Below, piece by piece: positions 53,503 through 64,000 of a DNA stretch of 64,000 bases. The notes beneath the pieces are model-generated. The model did no database searches. It was not told where the DNA came from and saw only the letters and a program-made list of their open reading frames with translations. How positions within the stretch are numbered: the first letter of the stretch is position 1; each line of letters opens with the position of its first letter. The stretch comes from Hofstenia miamia (Eukaryota > Xenacoelomorpha > Acoela), in NCBI GenBank assembly GCA_004352715.1, contig SCFE01000069.1, positions 248,188-312,187 of the forward strand, written 5' to 3'. The translations under genes were made by a program, and so were the position numbers.

Positions 53503-54701
53503 TTGAGACAGCCACAAACCAATTTTTAATAAATTTCCCCTATCAAACACAAAACGGTTATTCTTTAAAAACACTGATTTAACAATAGACACTACCTTAG
53601 TGGTATTTTTACAATAAATTTAAATGTGTCCACCCGACCCGAGTCTTTTCGATGTAAATTTATATCAGTTTTCTCAACTCTAGACTAGCAGTGATGTATG
53701 ATTCTTTGAAATAATCTTGCAGTTTTGCTAACTGCATATTTTCAATTCTTTCTTTTCAAAATATTGACAATTTCTAACGTTTGCAACAAAAGTAGTGCTA
53801 AATCAAATATATAAGGGAATCATAAATACAATAAACGCAAAGCAATGCAAAAAATATAAATTGAAACAACAAGAATCTTACAGAAAGAGATGCACAGCGT
53901 AAGATAGTTGAATCAAGAAAATATAAAGAAAAATGCCTTTCGCGTGCTGTGAAACGCAATAAGCAACAAGAGTATAGACAAAGAATTACAAATCAAGTAG
54001 TGAAAGTAACTGATGAATCAACATCATCATCTTCATTTTCTAGCAATTCATCTCAGTTTAGTTCATTCAAAAAGGTGTTTAACTCCTTACCTAAAAGTTC
54101 ANTTGAGACAGCCACAAACCAATTTTTAATAAATTTCCCCTATCAAACACAAAACGGTTATTCTTTAAAAACACTGATTTAACAATAGACACTACCTTAG
54201 TGGTATTTTTACAATAAATTTAAATGTGTCCACCCGACCCGAGTCTTTTCGATGTAAATTTATATCAGTTTTCTCAACTCTAGACTAGCAGTGATGTATG
54301 ATTCTTTGAAATAATCTTGCAGTTTTGCTAACTGCATATTTTCAATTCTTTCTTTTCAAAATATTGACAATTTCTAACGTTTGCAACAAAAGTAGTGCTA
54401 AATCAAATATATAAGGGAATCATAAATACAATAAACGCAAAGCAATGCAAAAAATATAAATTGAAACAACAAGAATCTTACAGAAAGAGATGCACAGCGT
54501 AAGATAGTTGAATCAAGAAAATATAAAGAAAAATGCCTTTCGCGTGCTGTGAAACGCAATAAGCAACAAGAGTATAGACAAAGAATTACAAATCAAGTAG
54601 TGAAAGTAACTGATGAATCAACATCATCATCTTCATTTTCTAGCAATTCATCTCAGTTTAGTTCATTCAAAAAGGTGTTTAACTCCTTACCTAAAAGTTC
54701 A
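53503..54701. repeat. tandem duplication around single-N gap (599 bp)
   Basis: 53503-54101 is repeated at 54103-54701 with essentially no differences seen, separated by one N at 54102. It is probably an assembly artefact, so the ORF at 53949-54182 duplicates the one below. Confidence 0.9.
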
Positions 54702-54902
54702 AGAGGAATGAAACTAGTCACAAATTTCCAGCCGAGAATTTAGTTCACAAATCCAAAAGAAGGTAGGCCAAAGGAAATTCTTTCAAATGTTTTAGTTGGC
54801 TTTGTTGATAGATCTGACATGCCATACACAACGCCAGCAAAAAGGGATAAGGTTTATTTTGTAAAAATTAATGGCAAAATTGTTATTTTCTCTGGAGCCT
54901 AA
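54465..54902 (+). pseudogene. mobile-associated protein of unknown function with one in-frame stop
   Basis: A frame of 146 codons runs from after TGA 54462-54464 to TAA 54900-54902, with a single TAG at 54741-54743. The N-terminal part is Lys/Arg-rich (KYKEKCLSRAVKRNKQQEYR) with a Ser stretch (STSSSSFSSNSSQFSSFKK). The C-terminal part reads LVGFVDRSDMPYTTPAKRDK. I associate this layout (basic coiled N-terminus, then a FxxRxDxxYTTPxxxD-like motif) with multi-copy invertebrate genes of mobile-element origin, but cannot name a family. The first 240 bp also occur in the duplicate at 53865-54101. Confidence 0.4.
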
Positions 54903-54949
54903 ATGAATACATACAGGTCTATTGAATTCGAATTCTGATGCTGTTTATT

Positions 54950-55306
54950 GTACAGGGTGTTTCAGTGAAACCTGGTCAGTTTCAGCGGGTTCGTGTAAAT
55001 TCAATTATAGTTCTATAGAAGTCAATGCCAATACAAATAATAAAGAATACTGGGAAATTTCATGTTAGAAAACTTATTTTGAATAATTTCATCAATATAG
55101 GCTGTAAATAACATTGATATTATGTATGTGGTAATTCACACATAATTTATATTTGAAAATATCTTTCCTATGATTATTTGTTCTGTAGCATTATGTCTCT
55201 TTAACAAAATTGTTCAGTTATGACATTCTTTGGCCAGCGCGTAGTCCGGATCTAACGCCTCTAGACTTCTGGCTGTGGGGAACGGTAAAACACAGAGTGT
55301 ATTCCA
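54950..55306 (+). mobile_element. Tc1/mariner-type transposon fragment, cut by a gap
   Basis: An end-like ACAGGGTGTTTCAGTGAAACC occurs at about 54952. The frame from 55210 encodes LWPARSPDLTPLDFWLWGTV, the SPDLTPLDF(F/W)LWG block near the C-terminus of Tc1/mariner-like transposases. The frame enters the 1000-N gap. The catalytic part is not seen, so the copy is deleted or incomplete. Confidence 0.65.
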
Positions 55307-56306
55307 NNNNNNNNNNNNNNNNNNNNNNNNNNNNNNNNNNNNNNNNNNNNNNNNNNNNNNNNNNNNNNNNNNNNNNNNNNNNNNNNNNNNNNNNNNNNNN
55401 NNNNNNNNNNNNNNNNNNNNNNNNNNNNNNNNNNNNNNNNNNNNNNNNNNNNNNNNNNNNNNNNNNNNNNNNNNNNNNNNNNNNNNNNNNNNNNNNNNNN
55501 NNNNNNNNNNNNNNNNNNNNNNNNNNNNNNNNNNNNNNNNNNNNNNNNNNNNNNNNNNNNNNNNNNNNNNNNNNNNNNNNNNNNNNNNNNNNNNNNNNNN
55601 NNNNNNNNNNNNNNNNNNNNNNNNNNNNNNNNNNNNNNNNNNNNNNNNNNNNNNNNNNNNNNNNNNNNNNNNNNNNNNNNNNNNNNNNNNNNNNNNNNNN
55701 NNNNNNNNNNNNNNNNNNNNNNNNNNNNNNNNNNNNNNNNNNNNNNNNNNNNNNNNNNNNNNNNNNNNNNNNNNNNNNNNNNNNNNNNNNNNNNNNNNNN
55801 NNNNNNNNNNNNNNNNNNNNNNNNNNNNNNNNNNNNNNNNNNNNNNNNNNNNNNNNNNNNNNNNNNNNNNNNNNNNNNNNNNNNNNNNNNNNNNNNNNNN
55901 NNNNNNNNNNNNNNNNNNNNNNNNNNNNNNNNNNNNNNNNNNNNNNNNNNNNNNNNNNNNNNNNNNNNNNNNNNNNNNNNNNNNNNNNNNNNNNNNNNNN
56001 NNNNNNNNNNNNNNNNNNNNNNNNNNNNNNNNNNNNNNNNNNNNNNNNNNNNNNNNNNNNNNNNNNNNNNNNNNNNNNNNNNNNNNNNNNNNNNNNNNNN
56101 NNNNNNNNNNNNNNNNNNNNNNNNNNNNNNNNNNNNNNNNNNNNNNNNNNNNNNNNNNNNNNNNNNNNNNNNNNNNNNNNNNNNNNNNNNNNNNNNNNNN
56201 NNNNNNNNNNNNNNNNNNNNNNNNNNNNNNNNNNNNNNNNNNNNNNNNNNNNNNNNNNNNNNNNNNNNNNNNNNNNNNNNNNNNNNNNNNNNNNNNNNNN
56301 NNNNNN
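55307..56306. other. assembly gap, 1000 N
   Basis: Exactly 1000 N, a default size, directly after the transposase C-terminal block. Confidence 1.
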
Positions 56307-56585
56307 CCAATTTTAATTTCATTTTCAATTTCAGAAGAAATAACAAGTTTCAAATATTATTTTTTTAATTATTTAAAATAATTTTTCCCAAATTCTCATA
56401 GAGACATTAATTTCAAGGTCTTGGATAATAAAATTTTATTCTGCACATATATATTATAATTTTTGCAAGCAGAAAATTGCAGAAAAGCACTCTACAATGA
56501 ATTTTATATATTTGTGAGATCTAAGAAGCATAATAATGAATAATATTTTACTTGCAAGAATTAAAAGTAAATCAAATGTCAATAG

Positions 56586-56868
56586 TTGTCCACTGGTGGC
56601 TATGATTGGCTGCAATTATTACTACTGCCGCTTCGTCTACACCAGTGGTCTACTAGTGGGTCACTGGTGGCTGCGGATGCCACTAATTCCCCACCAGTGG
56701 ACTCCNNNNNNNNNNNNNNNNNNNNNNNNNNNNNNNNNNNNNNNNNNNNNNNNNNNNNNNNNNNNNNNTTGGCTGCAATTATTACTACTGCCGCTTCGTC
56801 TACACCAGTGGTCTACTAGTGGGTCACTGGTGGCTGCGGATGCCACTAATTCCCCACCAGTGGACTCC
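56586..56868. repeat. GC-richer CCAGTGG-rich segment duplicated around a 63-N gap
   Basis: 56606-56705 is repeated at 56769-56868 around N at 56706-56768. The unit contains CCACTGGTGG, ACCAGTGGTC, ACTAGTGGGTCACTGGTGG and CCACCAGTGG, several of them inverted copies of each other. No gene is supported; the 132-codon frame is chance. The duplication itself is probably assembly-related, while the internal palindromes are real sequence. Confidence 0.65.
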
Positions 56869-56934
56869 TGGTGCTGGCTACATGAGATGTTCCGTTTTCA
56901 CAGGAGCATTGAAGCTTGCAATACTTTTTGCTAG

Positions 56935-57364
56935 TGTTGTTTCCTTGCATTAAATTGCCATTCTAAGTTATTTAGCAAGCTTCCAAGAAAAAAAATTTCT
57001 TGTCATGATCGCTGTAAATAAAATATAATATAGGCAAATGTAAAACTACAAACTGATAAACACAATATATAATAATAATAAAAATTAATGTTTGTGTGAA
57101 TGTTTGTGTAGGTGTTCAATATTGTTCAAATGTCTGGAATGCATGAAGTGTGTTGCTGTCTCTTAGTATCCATTGTTTTTTAGCCGTTATTTCAGTAGTT
57201 ATTTTCTAATCTTTTTAAAAATATTTTCTACTAGCTTTTCATATTCTAAATTATTCCACAATTTTATTGATATGTGATAAAAACTATTAAAATTTTTACT
57301 TAAATACAGAAATTTTTGTGATTGAATTCGAATTAAATAACTATTCTAATAACTTTAAGGATAT
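56935..57364. other. unassigned AT-rich DNA
   Basis: No feature is supported. Confidence 0.4.
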
Positions 57365-58617
57365 ACCATAATGCTAGAAACCTTAATTCAAATGGAAATT
57401 ATTACTTAAAGTTGATTACAATAATTGGAAACAAGGCAATTTTCTGAAATTACAGAAACTTGGCTTAAGCCTGATATCGACCATAACTTGTTTAATCTAG
57501 ACAAACAAACTTTTGAAGTTTTTTCTAATCATCGAATAAGTTGAGGTGGTGGATTTATGATAATTGAGCTAAAATCTATAAAACCAGTCAAAAAATTTTT
57601 CATAAAATATTTGAATCACTGCAGATAGAAATAAAATCAATAGGGAACTGTTTCCAAAATAATTGATAAACGTAATTTATAATCCAAATTTATCTAGTCA
57701 AATATCTGAATTATAATGTAAACGAAATGTCATATACTTAATAATTATATCTCTCTAAAGATATCAAGTGACTTTACTATTAATTACTTTAACTCTTCTG
57801 AACGAAATTCTATAAATGAAATGCCTGCTACTTGTAATCTTCATTGTGAAAATACAGTTTTTCCAACTTGCATGAAATATTTAATTGAATACTTTTAACT
57901 AATTCTGAAGTTTCTTTCATATCATTAATGTTTGAATCATTTAATGATCATGCACTGTGTACATATATTAGTAAAAAAACTACTAAAAGCAAACAATTTA
58001 AAACCATAAATGCAGGAGACTATTTATCGTACCCAGATGAAAAAATGGAAAAGGCTGTAAAAATACCCCATTTAACTATATTAAAATCTGGACCTCAAAT
58101 GATAAATTACATTGCAAACGGAATCTACAAGGCATTAAACAGCGTTGCATCAATTAAGATGTGATGGGTTAAGATTAAAGCAATTAACTTTCCTTTTTCA
58201 AACACCAATGATAATCAAGTCCATGAACTAGTATCAATTAAACGAGAATTATTTGATCTTGTGAAATCCGACTCGACAAAGACTATTTGGACCAATTATG
58301 AAAGATCAAAGAAAACAATTAAGCAATTAAGAACAAAAAATTTAACTAAATCTCGGCAAAAATTCCTTAATAAATTAAATTCTACTCGAGAAAAATGGCG
58401 ATACATCCACAAATTTATTGGAAAATCTAAAGGTCTTTCATCTGAAATAAATGAATTAAACATCAATAATACTACCGTTACAGGCAAAACTCAAATACTA
58501 AATCATTTTAATTCAACATTCAAAAAACTTGAAAATTCAATTTCTCATCTTATAAGAAGAAACAAAATTCTGGTAATCTCAAACAATCAAAACAATTTTC
58601 CTTTAGACTTGCTATAA
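57365..58617 (+). mobile_element. non-LTR retrotransposon fragment: endonuclease and linker, no RT
   Basis: The 5' part has the apurinic-endonuclease-like EITETWLKPD block (about 57440) and a GGGFMI segment (about 57550), with stops. The frames 57928-58164 and 58261-58617 encode the linker before RT (KTIWTNYERSKKTIKQLR; ELNINNTTVTGKTQILNHFN). It aligns with the second copy at 60.5-61.97 kb. RT motifs are missing, so the 3' end is truncated or deleted. Confidence 0.75.
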
Positions 58618-58619
58618 TC

Positions 58620-59289
58620 AATAAATTAGAAAACATTGTTAAAAAACAGATCAGCCGCTTCTTATTTCTCGCTTTTTTATTAATATTATCAAACGTTTTT
58701 TTCCTATTTTTGGAGAACAATTGTTAGTCGCATTTAATCAATATATTATTATAATTCTTGTTTAATTTGAAATAACTTGGTTGGTAGCAGTGTTATACAT
58801 TGCTTCAATAGTGCTTATGTTTGACCTAGTAAAGGAGAAAGGGCCTTCAGAATTTTGGAAACATGGACTATTATAAGGGCTCTCAATACTAACTAAGTTG
58901 AACTATTATAAAGTTGCTAAATATAAATAAGGGTCTATTATATTTTATTGTAATTTCTTATTTAATATTCGCACATCTCACTGCTAAATGATAAACTAGA
59001 TGATATTATACAATAACCTACACATTTGAACAATTTCCCACACTTAGATTGGTTCTTGAAGTATATATTCCCAGCTGGATATTTGAAAAATCAGATCTTG
59101 GGTTCATTAAAGTGACTTGAAAAATACTTTCTAGGTGTAAAATGAAAAGTTTAGAAGATAATAAAAGAATTTCAAGTCGATCTGAGCATTACTTGCAGCA
59201 CAATCAACATTTTCCCAATTTCAAAACCCTAATGGAAATTTTTTAAAGAATTGACCTTAATAAAACGTGGATTTTGCAGTTAATAATGC
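58620..59289. other. unassigned AT-rich DNA
   Basis: No feature is supported. Confidence 0.4.
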
Positions 59290-59371
59290 CAGGATCAACG
59301 TCCGAAAATTTTTATTCTCTTTTAATAATTCAGGATCAACGTCCGAAAATTTTTATTCTCTTTTAATAATT
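59290..59371. repeat. exact 41-bp tandem duplication
   Basis: CAGGATCAACGTCCGAAAAT and the following 21 bases occur at 59290-59330 and again at 59331-59371. There is no N between them. Confidence 0.9.
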
Positions 59372-59746
59372 TTTAATAAACGTCCTAAATTATCCTGTTC
59401 CTACAATGGTTCATGTTAAGATTTCTTAAAAAATATCGGAGTAGATAACCTCTAAGAAGCAATGGAAACCATTTAGTAGATGCAAAATTTAATGTAAAAG
59501 CGTTTGGTGGCGTTGCGATCCTTGATGCAACTAGCGCTTTAATAAAAAACAAAAAGAAACAACGTCGTTTTAGTGTCATCTCAGTCTTTGATCATTTCCT
59601 TTTTTCACCACACTCAATAAATTCAATTCTCTTTGCGTATGAGAACATCCATCTGTCGGATAAAGATTTCTTAGTCTTCATCCGTAATCTAAGGAGGTTC
59701 TTTTACACTTATTCAACTGTCCCGAGTCATATTCGTGCTTTGCGTC

Positions 59747-60462
59747 CATAGATGGAAGTGGAACTGGGCAGGTCGGGGCGGGTATGGGGCAAATCTTTCT
59801 AAAGTGGGTACCCATGGTTCAAAAGTGGGGCAGAAACACTTTTTTATTACGAAAGATTGAAGTAAGAGATTGCCAAATTTTGAGATTATAAAAGGATTTT
59901 TTTACATCAAATTTCTCTGCTTAAAAAAATGATTTTTTGTGAAAAATTAATTACCATGCATTTTTGGCTTTTAGTGAAATTCAATGATATCAGCAAAATC
60001 ATTTTGATTTGATTTGTAGTCAATTGGCTTTGCAATTAGAGTGGAAGGAGTGAAATTGTATTTGCATAAATATGCATTATTTGAAATATTAGCTTTATAA
60101 AAAGGTTTACAGTGTTAAAATTAAATTTCATTTTGCTATTAATAACGTTAGTAGATTTCTATTGGTTGTAATTGTGGAAATAACATTTAAAATATTTCTG
60201 CATCTTCTAGGAAGTAAGGATTCAAAATATTTTAGGGGTGGTGTAATGTGGGGCATTGAAGATTGTCATACGACAAATATGGAGCTATAAAATACAGTAA
60301 GAAATTTTGGAGCAGAATTTTATAGTAAGTTAATTTGGAGCGGTAGAATATAAAACGTGGTGCAATGTGGGGCAGATGTTAACAGGTGAAAATAAGAAAG
60401 GACACAAATTCCGTGGGGCGGGGCATGACAGTTCACAAAAATCTGCCCCACTTCCATCTCTG
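59747..60462. mobile_element. hAT-like non-autonomous transposon (716 bp)
   Basis: Ends CATAGATGGAAGTGG (59747) and CCACTTCCATCTCTG (60462) are inverted copies with one mismatch. Flanks TTTGCGTC (59739-59746) and CTTGCGTC (60463-60470) are an 8-bp TSD with one mismatch. The element has several GTGGGGCA/GGGGCGGG stretches. No transposase is encoded. The TIR and TSD suggest hAT. Confidence 0.75.
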
Positions 60463-60479
60463 CTTGCGTCAACCCACAA

Positions 60480-61970
60480 TTTCCTAAGCCAACACAGCAT
60501 CCTACAAAACACGCTATGCCCAATTGCCAACACCCAACGTTTATCCCACCCTACACCGTGCCCCATTCCAATGAACAAGGTAAACGCTTGGAACGTATTG
60601 TTTATATTTGTATTGCTAGCAAACTGCATTATCAACACTACTATGAAATATCAATAAAATTTAGTAAATCTTTTCTTACTTTCATCTGTGACTACTTTTT
60701 TAATCATTTAATTAGCTTAGCAGGAGATGTGGAATTAAATCTTCACCCAATTTTAGATGAAATTAATATTGAGAATTTGCAAAATCGTTAAAAATATGTT
60801 TTTTAATGTATTTATCTAAATGCTAGAAGTCTGAATTCAAATAGAAATCATTTTCTTAAAATTGCAACTCAATTTGTCTCAAATTAAATTTTTTATATTC
60901 AGAAACTTGGCTAAACAATTATATCAATCCAAATTTGTTTAATCTAGAATTTAAAAATACTAATGTTTTTGTTTAAAATATGGATAGTAGAGATGGTGGC
61001 ATTATGCTAATTGTAACAAAAGTTTTAAAGCAAATCATAAAAAAGTATTTGAATCAGATGATTCTGTTTTTGAATCATAATGGATCGAAATTACATCACC
61101 TAGAAATGAATTAATTAATGTTTCCTATTATCTAAGTAAGAACTTTCTTGTAGAGTATATAAAGTTCAAATACAAAAAATTTCAGATATTCCTAGCAATA
61201 ACTATTCACTAAATATATTAGGTGACTTTAACATTAACTATTTCAATGCTTTTCAAAAAAAAATTCATTGAAAGAATTATGCGATGCTTTAAAAATAAAC
61301 AACGCTCAGACTCTCACTCGAAAAACGAAATTAATTGGTTATTTTTTATCTAATTCGGAAACTATATATAAAACTTATATCCCTGAATTCTTTAGTGATA
61401 AAGGACTGTGTATTGATATTAGTAAAATTCAAGTTAAGCTTTCTAAGTTTAAAAATTTTTTTAGATGGCATCATTGAAAATATACTTAAAAATGTTCCAT
61501 TCGACAATATTTTTACTCTAAATTCTTGTTCCCACACGTTAAATTACATCGTGACACAGATCAATCAAGCCCTAAACAAAGTAGCACGGCCCGCCAGGTA
61601 ATCAACTAATCACAAAGATTTAATTTAAGGGCAAATGATAATCAAGTAAATAAGATTACTGCAAACCTAAAGCAGAAACTAGTTAGATATAATCCGACCG
61701 AAATAAATTGGACTAATTACGAAAGATCAAAAAATTAATTAAGGACTTATGCGCTAAATATTCAACTTTAAAACAACGTCAATTTTTTGAAAACTAAAAT
61801 TCTTCTAAACAAAAGTAGAAATTTTTAAACTGTTTCACTGGGAAATTGAATGGGCTCAATAGTGAAATTTCAGAAATATATATTAATAATACAAAATTTA
61901 CTGGTAAAAGGATATTAGATCATTTAAATCAGATATTTAAAGAATTAGTTAACTAAAATTTCTCTATGAG
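60480..61970 (+). mobile_element. non-LTR retrotransposon fragment: 5' leader with 2A-like motif, endonuclease and linker
   Basis: The frame 60516-60791 ends with ISLAGDVELNLHP (60711-60749) and then ILDEINIE. After a stop, LNARSLNSNRNHF (about 60820) and a DGGIML segment give the endonuclease region. TEINWTNYERSK (about 61700) gives the linker. Many stops interrupt it. It aligns with the copy at 57.4-58.6 kb. No RT follows. Confidence 0.75.
60720..60749 (+). other. degenerate 2A-like peptide-coding motif (AGDVELN-LHP)
   Basis: The residues AGDVELN match the front of 2A-like ribosome-skipping motifs, which end in NPGP. Here the last residues are NLHP, so the critical Pro-Gly are changed. 2A-like motifs are known in front of the endonuclease domain of some invertebrate non-LTR elements, the same position as here. 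The copy is presumed inactive. Confidence 0.6.
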
Positions 61971-62037
61971 AACTTATGCTATCAAAATGTAAGTCAATGA
62001 TTGAATTTAGCCATCTACTTTAAGAGAACTACACCTT

Positions 62038-62165
62038 TTACAGATGAATTTCGGAAATGTGCCAATGAATTTCGGAAATGTGCAAATGAATTTCGGAAAT
62101 GTGATATTGAATTTCGGACAAGTTACCAATGAAATTCGGACAACATGCCAATGAATTTCGGATAT
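62038..62165. repeat. minisatellite, six units of 20-22 bp
   Basis: Units of ATGAATTTCGGAAATGTGCC type repeat about six times, the later ones with GGACAA instead of GGAAAT. The minus-strand frame in this region gives a repeated SEIHLHI-like peptide, which is not taken as a gene. Confidence 0.85.
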
Positions 62166-62352
62166 TTTTTATTACTGTATTAAGCTCATTCTTGATCTCG
62201 TTATTTCGTATTGTATACATGTTGAATGCATAGTACTTACTAAGTATCTCATTTTTTGTTACAGACTGTAGTAAATGGCATGATCTTAGCATTACTTTTA
62301 ATTTATATGACAGACTGATTTTGATATAAATTGGCGTCATATGCATATGCAC

Positions 62353-62844
62353 TCAAAGGGATGCCAGATTCACATCCCTATGCAAATGCCATTTTATAGA
62401 ATTATTAAATTTTAAAAACTTTGAGCAATTTAAATGTGATTGCCCTCAACTGCCATTTCTGCTCTAAATTTCTACTCTAATTTTCGCAATTTTGAAAAAC
62501 TATCATTGGCATGGCTCCAATTGTAAATCGATAAAATTCGTATTTGATATTTTGAAATGCATGATTTGTCGACTTCCTTAGCTAAAATAAATCTTTTCTG
62601 TTTAAAGCAAATTTAAACAAATTCAAGAGCAACTGATTAGAGAAAAAAACTAAAGAAATTATTAGCAATTTTTCTTGAAAATGATTTACTAAGTGAACTG
62701 CAGGACTAACTTATTTTTATAATAATAATATTACAAATATCTTTTTGAAAAAATCGCCCCCAGGCCGTAAATATATATTTTTCATGGTTTATTATTTATT
62801 CTAGTTTGGTTGCTTAAAAATATTTGCTTGCCTAGCTTTTGAAA
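62353..62844. other. unassigned AT-rich DNA
   Basis: No feature is supported before the hAT-like end. Confidence 0.4.
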
Positions 62845-62860
62845 GCACGAGCCGCCACTG
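62845..62860. mobile_element. single end of a hAT-like element
   Basis: GCACGAGCCGCCACTG is the inverse of CAGTGGCGGCTCGTGC, a sequence I associate with hAT terminal inverted repeats. The partner end was not found, so boundaries are open. Confidence 0.4.
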
Positions 62861-63191
62861 GTTATCGGCCATAGCTATTGAATTCTTACAAATAACAATT
62901 ATGATAAAGAAAAAACTCATATATTAATTTATCTAACAATGTTAATTCAAAATGTTCTTCTTGAGATGCAAAATATTTATCAATAACAGTAAATTCATTT
63001 GTAGAATCAACACATTGTTTAGGAATGACCTTAAATAGCTTTTACTATCATTTTGTAGAGTACAACCAATAGTCCTACTTAGTAGTTGATTCCAACTATC
63101 TCTTACTGCTCGATTATGTAGACTATGTATTATGCAATAACTTTATTATGACATTAGAAGGCAGTAACCAAATTCTCTTTAGGAGCAGGAG
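62861..63191. other. unassigned AT-rich DNA
   Basis: No feature is supported. Confidence 0.4.
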
Positions 63192-63219
63192 TTAGGGTTA
63201 GGGTTAGGGTTAGGGTTAG
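63192..63219. repeat. short TTAGGG array (interstitial telomere-type repeat)
   Basis: Four consecutive TTAGGG units plus a partial unit are present. The flanks are unique-looking DNA on both sides for at least 700 bp, so it is an interstitial array rather than a chromosome end in this assembly. Confidence 0.9.
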
Positions 63220-63220
63220 C

Positions 63221-64000
63221 AATGCCATGCAATCAGGAAGGAAGTGATTACCAGCAGCGATCTTCAACACTACGCCCTGGTTTGTTACTCATAAAGGAAC
63301 TAGCTCAGTGAATGCAATTGTGGTGGAGGTGATCCTAGTGGTGCTCGCCCTATTTGATTTTGCACAATAATTGCTCTTGTTATTATGGGTAATAAATGGA
63401 AGTTCACAACTGTGCCACTTTTGCCTCTTATGGATTTTACATATAGATAACCCTAAATATAAATAGTTGCATGGCCTTCGATACGTGTGAGCAATTATTG
63501 CGATGACAAGACAACTAACTCGATTACATCTCTGAAGCTATGATAATCATCAACCAGTGTCATAATATGCTCGTAGGCATTTCTTATGTTTAATAGATCT
63601 GTTATGTTTATTACCGACGACAATAAATTTGGATCTAAAATAGAAAGGGTTAGCCTACAGTTAGCTATCCAGCTATTTAGAATGTGGAGGTTTATTATAA
63701 ATTGAATTGATTGATAGGTAAGCTAAATGAAGAAAATCCCCTATGCCTAACATTAACCTAAAAACACACTTTCACTAGACAGGGCAGAGCAGTAAACCTG
63801 ATGTTAAGGCTGATTTCAAGTGTAGACTTGAAGAATGCTTCTCAGTCAGCCGGTAAATGCAATACAGTGAGAGTACCTGAATAGCTACTCGTGTACCTGA
63901 ACGTTTAGCTTGCCATTATAATAATAAGAAAACCTGATACGAAGCAAAGTTAAATCCAAACGATTTATTTCATCAACTCATATATTTATTGTAAAATTGT
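63221..64000. other. unassigned AT-rich DNA
   Basis: No feature is supported to the end of the window. Confidence 0.4.

Overview
The window is animal nuclear DNA, not bacterial. It is strongly AT-rich, has spliced genes with GT/AG junctions, carries a TTAGGG array, and is dominated by retroelements and DNA transposons. CR1/Jockey-like non-LTR elements (one with a degenerate 2A-like motif), two Ty3/gypsy-like LTR elements, a pogo element, hAT-type MITEs and a PolB relic of Polinton/Maverick type together suggest an invertebrate, plausibly marine. The species cannot be named from this sequence. The scaffold has ten N gaps, three of them a single N flanked by near-identical tandem copies.

Layout. 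0-12.8 kb: mostly unassigned AT-rich DNA, a minus-strand RT fragment (2.0-3.4 kb), a dispersed repeat (4.3-4.9 kb), a TIR element (5.06-5.49 kb), a SINE-like repeat (5.6-6.3 kb), a long minus-strand ORF of extracellular, beta-helix-like composition (6.6-7.6 kb), two possible minus-strand exons (8.1 and 12.7 kb) and a decayed RT element with a related element nested in it (10.1-12.1 kb). 13.2-15.9 kb: two members of one small gene family and an unrelated decayed gene. 15.9-35.0 kb: a 19-kb insertion bounded by 1.33-kb LTRs (element A) that contains a second, related element (element B). 36-43 kb: a non-LTR fragment, the PolB relic and a 122-126 bp tandem array. 43-47.6 kb: repeats with CRE, CCAAT and TATA motifs, interrupted by a 5'-truncated non-LTR copy. 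48.9-50.7 kb: the last two coding exons of a recognisable host gene, YIPF6, on the minus strand, with a pogo element in the intron and a hAT-like MITE downstream of the stop. 51-64 kb: further decayed non-LTR copies, a mobile-associated gene fragment, a 716-bp hAT-like element, minisatellites and the TTAGGG array.

Most notable points. (1) The 19-kb composite LTR element interrupts a 106-codon ORF exactly, with a 4-bp TSD. The paralogue 1.5 kb away is interrupted by a SINE-like repeat with an 11-bp TSD. (2) Elements A and B both have a -1 frameshift heptamer at the gag-pro junction (TTTAAAC in A, TTTAAAT in B), and both encode a long third ORF after pol that I cannot assign and that shows no obvious envelope features. 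(3) The PolB relic has its catalytic motif C read as NTGS and lacks the segment between the exonuclease motifs and motif C. (4) Nonsense codons in A and B look like C-to-T decay. (5) Four near-perfect tandem duplications abut gaps and are probably assembly artefacts. No CRISPR array, prokaryotic operon, tRNA or rRNA gene was seen.
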